DNA of 14,780 nt from Prosthecochloris sp. Its GTDB lineage: Bacteria > Bacteroidota > Chlorobiia > Chlorobiales > Chlorobiaceae. Below, in pieces: positions 7,452 through 14,228 of the stretch. The stretch lies in NCBI GenBank assembly GCA_015482705.2, contig JADMLA020000011.1, positions 1 to 14,780 on the forward strand, read 5' to 3'. The position numbers and the translations under genes were made by a program. Every line of letters begins with the position of its first letter. Positions within the stretch are counted from its first letter, which is position 1. The notes under the pieces were generated by a model. The model ran no database searches, had not been told where the DNA came from, and saw only the letters and a program-made list of their open reading frames with translations.

Positions 7452-7471
7452 ACATCATATTGATATGATGT
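7452..7471. promoter_or_regulatory. Perfect 9-2-9 palindrome upstream of the DUF2249 operon
   Basis: ACATCATAT (7452-7460), a TG spacer, and ATATGATGT (7463-7471) form a perfect inverted repeat of the size bound by dimeric repressors or activators. It lies about 110 bp upstream of the DUF2249 start and at the very end of the recombinase remnant. It could be an operator for the operon or a leftover recombination site. It does not match a TTGAT-N4-ATCAA FNR box. Confidence 0.4.
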
Positions 7472-7820
7472 GTGGCAAACCGTACAAGCAAAAGAGAAGC
7501 GTTTCCTGCCCTTGCAACCAATCAATATTGCTTAACGCACTGTAAAATCCGTTTCCTGAAGCACTCCCTATTATGTTGTTCTCGCTCATCTTCTTTGCCA
7601 TCTGCACACTCTCATCATCCGGTGAGCTCATTGGCCGGCCACCGTTCTTCACTCTTGCCTTCACTGCCTTCAATCCGGCCTGTTTTTGTTCCTGAATCAA
7701 CCGGAGTTCAAACTGCATCAAGGTTGCAGAGATATTGAATACCATTTAGCCTGATGCGGTCACAGTGTTGATTTCTCCATCACTGTCATTGAGCACGGTT
7801 AACGCTACGCCAAATTCATC
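7455..7820 (-). pseudogene. Serine recombinase (resolvase/invertase) remnant
   Basis: The minus-strand frame reads FGVALTVLNDSDGEINTVTASG, a TAA stop (7746-7748), then FNISATLMQFELRLIQEQ, KQAGLKAVKARVKNGGRP and VQMAKKMSENN. This is the end of the catalytic domain and the long E-helix of resolvases and invertases (usual form IDT.T.SGRLMFNI.AALAQFERdLI.ERT.AGL.AARARG..GGRP). The stop replaces the Arg of SGR. The catalytic N-terminus with its Ser is absent, another stop sits at 7821-7823, and the DNA-binding HTH expected after MAKKM is not recognisable. It is a mobile-element relic and explains the rearranged look of this region. Confidence 0.75.
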
Positions 7821-7917
7821 TTACAGTTAAATCAACCTTTCAACAGAACTCACAGGCCAAATTGTCCGGAAGGTTACCAGCCAAGTTCTACGAAACAGTT
7901 TTATCCTTTAGAAAATT

Positions 7918-7945
7918 TTGGATTTCAATGAAAGTTATTTATAAT
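7918..7945 (+). promoter_or_regulatory. Candidate promoter for the tetrapyrrole/TonB locus
   Basis: TATAAT at 7940-7945 is a perfect -10 match, with a weak -35 TTGGAT (7918-7923) 16 bp upstream, in an AT-rich stretch. Transcription from here would give a leader of about 55 nt before the ATG at 8007. No Fur box or cobalamin riboswitch was seen in this stretch. Confidence 0.4.
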
Positions 7946-8006
7946 TGGTCCAAATAAATATTGTATGCAGTAAGCATTTAGAAATTATAACTTTAAAGGC
8001 ATAAGT

Positions 8007-8888
8007 ATGCCTCTGCTGTACGCATTATATCCTAGCAGAACAACCAAAAACATCCAAACGTCCATGAATCATTCAGGGTTGAAATCGATATTCACCATGC
8101 TCTTGCTTGCCGCCGTCATTATGGCAACACCTTTCAGCCCAGCAAGGGCGGCAGCTATACCCACAACGCCCAAGCTCTACCTCGTAAGTGTCGGCAATGG
8201 TGACCCCGACAACATTACCCTGCGGGCAATCAACACCATCAGTAAGGCGCAAGTCGTATTCTGTTCGAACGACATCAGGAAAAACTATGCTTCTTATCTC
8301 TCCGGCAAAGAATTGCATAACACAGCCATCAACGTTCATAGGGTGTTCATGCGAAAAGAAGGCGATTTTGAGAAGGCCCGCAAGGATGCATGGAGGATTG
8401 AGGGGATTGTCCGCCAAGCTGTAGCTGAAGGCAAGATTGTTGCTGTGCTTGATTCAGGAGACCCCACTATTTACGGCCCCAATATGTGGTTTATCGAGTT
8501 TTTTGAGGATCTCGATCCTGAAATCGTTCCAGGGGTGAGTTGCTTTAATGCTGCCAATGCTGCCCTGAAAAAAGGAGTCACTTCTGGCGAAACGACCAAA
8601 TCAGTTATTCTCACCAATGGTATGGATGTCAACAAATTAGCTCAAGCAAAAACAAGCATGGTGTTCTTTACCATGCGTACCGATCTTGAACAGATTGTCA
8701 AGGATCTGAAACCACACTATCCGGCAGAAACTCCCGTTGCAGTAGTCGCAAATGCCGGTTACCGCAAGAGTGAAAGAATCATCAGGGGAACTCTCGGTAC
8801 TATTCTTGAGCAAACCAAAAATGAGAAACTGACCGTTTATCTCGTCTATGTCGGCGACTTTCTTACCAGGCGCTACAATATCAAGTAA
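8007..8888 (+). CDS. Exported tetrapyrrole-methylase-family (CobA/CbiF-fold) protein
   Basis: This 293-residue protein starts with a basic N-region and a hydrophobic core (MLLLAAVIMA, residues 31-40), then SPARA|AA, a clear signal-peptidase site near residue 48. After it comes a tetrapyrrole (corrin/porphyrin) methylase domain. LVSVGNGDPDNITLRA (59-74) is the family's opening motif, AVLDSGDPTIYGP (146-158) is the SAM-loop GDP motif, and EIVPGVSCFNAANA (172-185) is the PGxS motif. Later come ILTNGMD (201-207), TPVAVVANAG (242-251) and ERIIRGTL (256-263). Cytoplasmic members methylate precorrins or uroporphyrinogen with SAM. An exported member would have no obvious SAM supply, so a binding or chaperone role is possible. 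AAAGG at 7995-7999 supports the 8007 start; ATG 8064 would give a shorter signal peptide but has no clear ribosome site. A TonB receptor and an exported FmdE-like gene follow. Confidence 0.82.
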   Translation: MPLLYALYPSRTTKNIQTSMNHSGLKSIFTMLLLAAVIMATPFSPARAAAIPTTPKLYLVSVGNGDPDNITLRAINTISKAQVVFCSNDIRKNYASYLSGKELHNTAINVHRVFMRKEGDFEKARKDAWRIEGIVRQAVAEGKIVAVLDSGDPTIYGPNMWFIEFFEDLDPEIVPGVSCFNAANAALKKGVTSGETTKSVILTNGMDVNKLAQAKTSMVFFTMRTDLEQIVKDLKPHYPAETPVAVVANAGYRKSERIIRGTLGTILEQTKNEKLTVYLVYVGDFLTRRYNIK

Positions 8889-8927
8889 CGACTCAAAGCT
8901 TGTGATCAATACGGTTAACCGATCTCA

Positions 8928-8961
8928 GGTTCACGCCGGCCGAAAAACAGGCCGGTGTACC
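8928..8961 (+). promoter_or_regulatory. Strong stem-loop in the leader of the TonB receptor gene
   Basis: GGTTCAC-GC-CGGCC (8928-8941) pairs with GGCCG-GTGTACC (8950-8961) around the loop GAAAAACA. This gives a 12-position stem with one T-T mismatch and a 2-nt bulge. It lies between the methylase-like gene and the receptor gene and has no T-run, so it is more likely an RNA stability or processing element, or an attenuator, than a simple terminator. I looked for cobalamin riboswitch boxes in this 180-bp gap and did not see them. Confidence 0.45.
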
Positions 8962-9067
8962 ATGCTTCATACAGGGTTTCGAAATGTGTACGTGCACAAC
9001 AAAGCAATAGTTAATTCACATTCTCAGAAAAGTACGTCGTATAAAATAAGTAAAACAGCGCAGCTCG

Positions 9068-10996
9068 ATGAAGAGAAAAAACGGATTAGTAGTAAAACGA
9101 ATGCAGCGGTTTATCCAGCTCGCAGGCATTATGACATGCATAGCAGCTTTCGGTACAGCGCGGGCTGATGCCTCAGGCACCTCGGCAACCGAAACGCGGC
9201 TGGTCATGGATGAAGTCATAGTCACAGCGACGATGACAGAGAAAAGCCTTGAAGATGTGCCTGGTTCTGTTGAAGTCATTACTGCAAAAGAGATGAAAGA
9301 AATGAATGCTTCAACTGTTGCTCAAGCTCTCGAGAATTCGGTCGGCTTGATTGTCGAGGGTTCAAGTGGTCGCGTAAAAACTCCGAGTATACGTGGAACA
9401 CGCAGCAAGCAGTCGCTCATTTTGATTGACGGCAGACGGATGCCGGTCGGTTTTGGCGATCTGGTGGATATTAACCAGATACCGGTCACTATTGTCGAGA
9501 GAATCGAAATTGTCAGAGGTCCATCATCGTCACTGTATGGCAGTGATGCGATTGGCGGTGTAGTGAATATCATTACAAAAAAACCAGGCAAAAAAACAGG
9601 AGGAACAGTTACTGCACAAGCAGGCATCAATGAAGATGGCGAAGGCAGCACCTTTCTTGGCAGTGGACTGGCAAGCGGCTACAATGGCCGTTTAAGCTAC
9701 ATCATTGCTGGTGATTATCGAGGTAGCAACAAGTGGAATCGTACAATCGATGACGGAGTGGATGATGGCGATCATATGAGAATGGGGACAGGCGCTGGTC
9801 GTTTTATCCTGGATCTCACGGAAGGGCACCATTTATCGGCAGGATTTGATTACAGCAACAGAAACATGGATGGCCTCCGGTACATCGAGGGCCTTACAAG
9901 GGATAGGGATACTGAGGATAAAAGGCTCAGTTACTACCTGCAATATGACGCAAAACTTGCCGACAATTATCAGGCCATGATTCGTTTGAATCGGGCTGAA
10001 TCAACAAGTGAAGTCACAGTTGATCCCCCCACTTCTTCGGCGGCAAAAGGAGGAGCGAAGGAAGATGCGTTGAGTCAGGCTGAGGCACGCATCAGCGGTG
10101 AACCATTCAAAAATCATCTTGTAACACTGGGAACCGAATTCAGAAAGGAAGATAGGAATAATGAACCTGACGAAGATATGGACCATAGTAACTCAAGTGT
10201 ATTTATACAGGATGAGTTCCTGCTTCTGAACTCGCTCTACTTTGTCGCCGGGGCCCGTTATGATGACAACTCCATGTATGGAAACCGGTTAACACCGAGA
10301 ATCTCATTTATTTACGATGTATTGCAAAACGTAAGGATCAAGGGCTCCTACGGACAAGGGTTTCGTGCTCCAAGTATTGCAGAGCTTTTTGTCGAATCCT
10401 GGAAAAAACGTGGCAAGCAGGTATATGAGCCGAACCCAAATCTCAACCCTGAAAAGTCAGAAAGCTATGAAGTTGGTATTGAAGGTGAGTACAAAAACTA
10501 TAGAGGATCGTTGACGTTTTTCAGAAATGAGCTTACGGATATGATCGATGCCACCTATATACGGTCAGCCGGTACAGGCCCGATGAAAAAGGACTACTAT
10601 ACCTGGGAAAACATATCAAACGCAGCCATAAGCGGCTTAGAGCTGGAATCAAGCATTTTGTTGCCAAAAGGCTTTTCAATAACAGGCAACGCCACCTGGA
10701 TGGAAACAGAAAACAAGGAAACCGGTAAGGATCTTGAGGGTAAACCGGATATTACAGCGAATCTCAAGCTTGGGTACGACAGCAGCAGGCATGGCTTGCA
10801 CGCCAACCTAAGAGCATCTTACATCGGTAAAAGGTTCTATTCTGCCGGTAGCAGTTCAGGTTACTCCCTTTTTCATGCCTACGTATCAAAAGAGATTACT
10901 GAAAAAATCGACGTTTTTGCAGGTGTTGACAACATTTTCGATGAGTCTGAAAGCAATCCGGTATTCTTTTACGGCGGCACTCACATCTCATTATAA
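9068..10996 (+). CDS. TonB-dependent outer-membrane receptor, BtuB/CirA-sized
   Basis: This 642-residue outer-membrane receptor imports a scarce ligand using TonB energy. It has a signal peptide (basic start, core QLAGIMTCIAAFG, cleavage after TARA near residue 33). A TonB box DEVIVTAT follows at about 48-55, then the plug domain with VPGSVEVITAKEM, TPSIRGTRSKQSLILIDGRR and VERIEIVRGPSSSLYGSDAIGGVVNII. The rest is a beta-barrel, with GQGFRAPSIAELF and NPEKSESYEVGIEGEY as typical barrel motifs. The length is near that of vitamin B12 and small siderophore receptors. The C-terminus ends THISL, with Leu where Phe or Trp is usual. The ribosome site is weak, and ATG 9101 is an alternative start. 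The flanking genes point to a tetrapyrrole- or metal-related ligand, which is inference. Confidence 0.93.
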   Translation: MKRKNGLVVKRMQRFIQLAGIMTCIAAFGTARADASGTSATETRLVMDEVIVTATMTEKSLEDVPGSVEVITAKEMKEMNASTVAQALENSVGLIVEGSSGRVKTPSIRGTRSKQSLILIDGRRMPVGFGDLVDINQIPVTIVERIEIVRGPSSSLYGSDAIGGVVNIITKKPGKKTGGTVTAQAGINEDGEGSTFLGSGLASGYNGRLSYIIAGDYRGSNKWNRTIDDGVDDGDHMRMGTGAGRFILDLTEGHHLSAGFDYSNRNMDGLRYIEGLTRDRDTEDKRLSYYLQYDAKLADNYQAMIRLNRAESTSEVTVDPPTSSAAKGGAKEDALSQAEARISGEPFKNHLVTLGTEFRKEDRNNEPDEDMDHSNSSVFIQDEFLLLNSLYFVAGARYDDNSMYGNRLTPRISFIYDVLQNVRIKGSYGQGFRAPSIAELFVESWKKRGKQVYEPNPNLNPEKSESYEVGIEGEYKNYRGSLTFFRNELTDMIDATYIRSAGTGPMKKDYYTWENISNAAISGLELESSILLPKGFSITGNATWMETENKETGKDLEGKPDITANLKLGYDSSRHGLHANLRASYIGKRFYSAGSSSGYSLFHAYVSKEITEKIDVFAGVDNIFDESESNPVFFYGGTHISL

Positions 10997-11034
10997 GGTC
11001 CTTTGTTTTGATTAAAAGTAAAAACACTATCATC

Positions 11035-11748
11035 ATGAAAATCAATGTGGTTGTTGTAGCTCTTTTAGCTGTCCTGATGTTGCCTGTACGGACAAATGGT
11101 GAGAGCAAAACCTCACGTCAATCTGTTTATCAAAAAGCAGGAACAATCAGCGTTATCGATCCAAAAGCAGTGATTGTTGGTTATCGGAATCCCGAAGATG
11201 CCGTATTTACCTTGTCACTCGATGATGTCGGGAAATATACCGGACATGTTTGTGCCGGTGTCGCTTCTGGATTTCTGCTCACGGCCAAGGCTCTGGATCT
11301 GCTTTATCCCGGAGATGAAATGCCTGTTCGAGGTCAGATAAGTATGGCAGTATCGCGATTTAACGATCAGGCGGAAGTTGCCGCATACGTTATAAGAGCC
11401 CGAACGGATGAGGGAGATGAAAAAGAAAATAATGCGCTTATCATCGACCCGGGTCTTGCCGCCTCATTGCCACAATCATTTGTCGTGATTTTCAAGAGAA
11501 TGGATAATGGCAGAATGGTCAAGGCTGTTCTGGATGAGACAAAGCTTGCCTGCAATAACATGACGGGGGTCGCTCGAGCCTTGAAAAGCAAAGTGATGAG
11601 TGGATCCGCAACAGATGCCGAAAAACAACAGTTTGCCAACTCGGTTCAGCAGATCGTTGCAAAAGTGATAGCCGATACACCGACTGGATTACTCTCTGTA
11701 TCGGAATGCTCTGCAGAAAAAGACTGTGGGAAACCATTCAAAAAGTAA
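11035..11748 (+). CDS. Exported FmdE-like protein
   Basis: The protein is 237 residues from ATG 11035; a TTG at 11008, preceded by TAAGG, would add nine residues. An N-terminal signal (INVVVVALLAVLMLPV) suggests export. The core reads YTGHVCAGVASGFLLTAKALDLLYPGDE (about residues 68-95), matching the start of the FmdE domain (usual GHxCPG...G), with His71 and Cys73 as candidate metal ligands. The second half of the FmdE domain (DPGLAASLPQSFVVIFKR) is only loosely similar. The C-terminal tail has two more Cys (C225, C231) in SECSAEKDC, so it may hold a disulfide or a metal. FmdE was first named from formylmethanofuran dehydrogenase operons, but most members are uncharacterised. It starts 38 bp after the receptor stop and is probably co-transcribed with it. 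Confidence 0.75.
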   Translation: MKINVVVVALLAVLMLPVRTNGESKTSRQSVYQKAGTISVIDPKAVIVGYRNPEDAVFTLSLDDVGKYTGHVCAGVASGFLLTAKALDLLYPGDEMPVRGQISMAVSRFNDQAEVAAYVIRARTDEGDEKENNALIIDPGLAASLPQSFVVIFKRMDNGRMVKAVLDETKLACNNMTGVARALKSKVMSGSATDAEKQQFANSVQQIVAKVIADTPTGLLSVSECSAEKDCGKPFKK

Positions 11749-11769
11749 AACAGCTCACTGAAACAGGAA

Positions 11770-12213
11770 ATGCCTCCAAAAGACTTTTTCCCTACTCCCT
11801 CCGGACAGGAGCTTTACGAAACCCACTGCATGTCGTTTCCCGCTATACACCCGCCCCTGACCGCCGCACCGAAGGTCAAGGGCATAGCAGAGCATCACCG
11901 TACAACATTCACGTTCAGGCAAAAAGATGTTCTATTGACCTTAACCCGGCAGGGTTCATGGTCGTTTCCGAATGGTTCTGGAGCGCGCTCGCTTATGATT
12001 GTTTCAGCCATTGAAAAGAGAAGCTATGGCATGACCTGGTTACTGGTTATATGGCCTCTTGACAGGGTAGAGTCCCAAATGCTGCATGAAGGCTGCAATA
12101 TTGTTTCATTGCCTGCATGCTTATGGTGGCAACGCGAGGGTTTCTCGGACCGAGTGCACTGCTCGGAAAAGAATATGGTATTTGTTCACTGGGATATATC
12201 GGAGTTTTGCTGA
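11770..12213 (+). pseudogene. Decayed cytochrome c gene
   Basis: The frame starts with GQELYETHCMSFPAIHPPL and AAPKVKGIAEHHR. This matches the opening of a class I cytochrome c (GxxLYExxCxxCHxI.PP...P.I.GIA.HYR). The heme site should read CxxCH, but Cys20 is followed by Met-Ser-Phe-Pro: the second Cys reads TTT (11836-11838) and the His reads CCC (11839-11841), each one base change from TGT and CAC. After about residue 45 the similarity ends, and the remainder (to 12213) looks like out-of-frame or random coding. There is no signal peptide. A product could not bind heme covalently in the usual way, so I call it a pseudogene. Confidence 0.6.
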
Positions 12214-12214
12214 A

Positions 12215-13621
12215 ATGAAGACTGCTTTCAACGAAAACCTGAAGCGCGAGATAGATCTGCCAGCAGCGACGATCCTGGTGATCGCCAACATGGTCGGCAC
12301 TGGCGTGTTCACCACCTCGGGCTTCATCATAGGCGAGCTTGGCAGCCCACTTGCACTTTTCCTGGCATGGTTGGTCGGTGGCCTGTTCGCTCTTTCGGGG
12401 GCACTCTGTTACGGTGAACTGGGAGCCATGTTGCCACATGCCGGGGGGGAATACGTCTACCTTCGCCGCAGCTTTGGTCCCCTGGCCGGCTTCGTTTCCG
12501 GCTGGATATCACTTGTTGTGGGCTTTTCGGCGCCAATCGCTGCTGCGGCGATTGCCTTCAGCACCTATTTTCTCGGCGGTAGTGCAACGCCACTTTTTGT
12601 CCTGGAACTGAGGGGTATCACGGTGGTTAGCGTCTCAGGCATCTCGCTTCTTGCGATCGCCGCTGTAATTCTCTTGTCGTTCGTCCATTTCCACAGCCTG
12701 AAGCTGGGGAAAGGAATCCAGAACCTGCTGACAGCCTTCAAGATCACTTTCATTATAGCACTGATCGTCACTGGCTTTGCCTTCGGCAACGGCAACCCAT
12801 CCTTTCTCAAAGAGGCTACCCGATCAGGCTTTGAAGGGGTTGAATGGAGTACATTCGCCGTAACACTCATTTTTGTGAGCTTTGCCTACAGCGGCTGGAA
12901 TGCTGCAGCATACATCGGCGGAGAGATCCGGAACCCCGATCAAAACCTTCCACGCTCCCTCTTGATCGGCACTGTAATAGTCAGTGTGCTCTATCTTCTT
13001 CTGAACCTGCTTTACCTCTATGCCCTACCGGTTGAAACCATGTCAGGCATGCTCGAGGTCGGCCTCAGTGCCGCCACATCGCTCTTCGGTCCGAACGTTG
13101 GAAGGCTCGTCGGGCTGGCAATCTCGCTAGGGCTGCTTTCCGTCATCAGCGCGATGATCATGGTCGGCCCCCGTGTCTACTACGCAATGGCACGCGACAG
13201 CCTCTTCTTCAAGGTTTTCGGAAAAGTTGATAGAATCCATCATACACCGGCGCACTCCGTCCTCTTCCAAGCGTTATTGGCCATCGTGATGATCTTGACC
13301 ACAACGTTCGAAATACTACTGATCTACATGGGCATCACCCTTTCCGTTTCAGCAATGCTGACCGTGGCAGGCATGATGTACCTGCGGAAGAAAGAACCGG
13401 AGCTGGTTCGGCCCTATAAAACCTTCGGATACCCCTTCACTCCATTACTCTTCATCGCAGGCAATTTCTGGATCATTGTCTTCACGCTGACCAGTCGTCC
13501 TCTTGCCGGATTCTCCGGGCTGGCAACCATAGTCTTCGGAACCTTGCTCTACCTCATCTTCCTGAAAACCAGGCCTGCTGATGCAACCGAAAGTGCTCAG
13601 GGGACGTTCACAATTAATTAA
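12215..13621 (+). CDS. APC-superfamily amino-acid permease
   Basis: This 468-residue inner-membrane transporter has about 12 hydrophobic helices. It belongs to the amino acid-polyamine-organocation superfamily and is closest in look to LAT/SteT-type exchangers. ANMVGTGVFTTSG (24-36) is the substrate-binding unwound helix 1. GELGAMLPHAGGEYVYLRRSFG is the loop after helix 2. SFAYSGWNAAAYIGGEIRNP (about 221-240) is helix 6. The start at ATG 12215 has GGAG (12201-12204) 10 nt upstream and a usual N-terminus (LKREIDLPAATI). An in-frame ATG at 12086 would add 43 residues drawn from decayed sequence, so I reject it. The substrate is probably a neutral amino acid. Its GC content appears higher than that of the neighbouring genes. 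It stands alone, 2 bp after the cytochrome remnant frame. Confidence 0.95.
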   Translation: MKTAFNENLKREIDLPAATILVIANMVGTGVFTTSGFIIGELGSPLALFLAWLVGGLFALSGALCYGELGAMLPHAGGEYVYLRRSFGPLAGFVSGWISLVVGFSAPIAAAAIAFSTYFLGGSATPLFVLELRGITVVSVSGISLLAIAAVILLSFVHFHSLKLGKGIQNLLTAFKITFIIALIVTGFAFGNGNPSFLKEATRSGFEGVEWSTFAVTLIFVSFAYSGWNAAAYIGGEIRNPDQNLPRSLLIGTVIVSVLYLLLNLLYLYALPVETMSGMLEVGLSAATSLFGPNVGRLVGLAISLGLLSVISAMIMVGPRVYYAMARDSLFFKVFGKVDRIHHTPAHSVLFQALLAIVMILTTTFEILLIYMGITLSVSAMLTVAGMMYLRKKEPELVRPYKTFGYPFTPLLFIAGNFWIIVFTLTSRPLAGFSGLATIVFGTLLYLIFLKTRPADATESAQGTFTIN

Positions 13622-13644
13622 AGTTTAATCCATAGCAGCAAGTA

Positions 13645-13727
13645 TGCTCTCCAAAAAACCGATAAACCACCCCCAGCTCACATTCCCCCCTCTGTACCGA
13701 CAACAGAATCGGTTTTTCCGCAGAGCA
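13645..13727. repeat. Long imperfect inverted repeat after the permease gene
   Basis: The left arm 13645-13663 (TGCTCT, CCA, AAAAACCGAT) pairs with the right arm 13708-13727 (ATCGGTTTTT, CCGC, AGAGCA), separated by 44 nt. The left arm can also pair CCGATAAA with TTTATCGG at 13732-13739. The position 24 bp after the permease stop suggests a transcription stop, but the long spacer and two alternative partners are also consistent with a small repeat element. Confidence 0.5.
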
Positions 13728-13847
13728 CTCCTTTATCGGCTTCACCATTTTCATAATATCCCGCAATATTGCAATGTTCTCCTTGCCATCGACACCAAGA
13801 ACAAAAGTTTCACGCCTGGGGTGATTGTGTCAACTCATGGCACTAAC

Positions 13848-13870
13848 CACCAGAAAAAAGGTGCTTTTTT
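13848..13870 (+). terminator. Terminator-like hairpin with T-run
   Basis: CACC (13848-13851) pairs with GGTG (13860-13863) and is followed by C and TTTTTT (13865-13870). Alternatively AAAAAAG pairs with CTTTTTT around GTG. The short stem and T-run resemble a weak factor-independent terminator on the plus strand, downstream of the permease gene. Confidence 0.4.
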
Positions 13871-13883
13871 GTTCCCTTGTCGC

Positions 13884-13912
13884 CATGTCTCAAAAAAAGC
13901 CGTCGAGACGTG
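13884..13912 (+). other. Short stem-loop
   Basis: CATGTCTC (13884-13891) pairs with GAGACGTG (13905-13912), eight positions with one G-T pair, around a 13-nt A-rich loop. It is followed by AGTTTATT. It may be a second termination or RNA-stability element in the non-coding interval; nothing else supports a function. Confidence 0.3.
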
Positions 13913-14228
13913 AGTTTATTATCCAAGAAAAATTTCTGCTTATCCTGAAAAACTATTTTTTCGACACCATTTGATGGCCGTAAAACGGTCTGAAATCGGT
14001 AAAGAAAGCAAACTTGTCCCATGAGAAAGACATTATGAACCTGCTTTTAGCCAACGCTCCGGTAGCTCCTATAGTGTAACTATACACCGCGCATGCATGC
14101 TATTGGTCGTGAACTTGCGTAACAGAAAGATAACTCATGCCCTGGAACAATGCGTTCAATAATGTTAAGTATATTACCACCATGGGGTAGAACAACATTC
14201 CGCTAAATATCTATATCAAGCTTCCCGT

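Larger units (their letters stand above)
13622..14228. other. Non-coding interval with several inverted repeats
   Basis: These 607 bp between the permease and the acetyltransferase hold no gene I can support. They contain a long imperfect inverted repeat (13645-13727), a terminator-like hairpin (13848-13870), a GTCTC/GAGAC hairpin (13884-13912) and TATAGT-GTA-ACTATA (14070-14084). A minus-strand frame is open from 13829 to 13614 (71 codons), but it has no plausible start for a full product and no family I recognise. The end of the interval must hold the promoter of the acetyltransferase; no clear -35/-10 pair stands out. Confidence 0.5.

Noticed and set aside
8889..9067. Possible cobalamin riboswitch before the TonB receptor
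   Set aside because: A strong hairpin is present, but the conserved B12-box and the other conserved elements of the class were not found.
12086..12214. N-terminal extension of the permease from ATG 12086
   Set aside because: The 43 extra residues do not resemble the family, come from the decayed cytochrome region, and ATG 12215 has a proper ribosome site and a typical N-terminus.
13614..13829. Minus-strand open frame of 71 codons overlapping the permease end
   Set aside because: It has no start giving a plausible full protein, no recognised family, and contains both arms of an inverted repeat; it could be a gene remnant but support is too thin.
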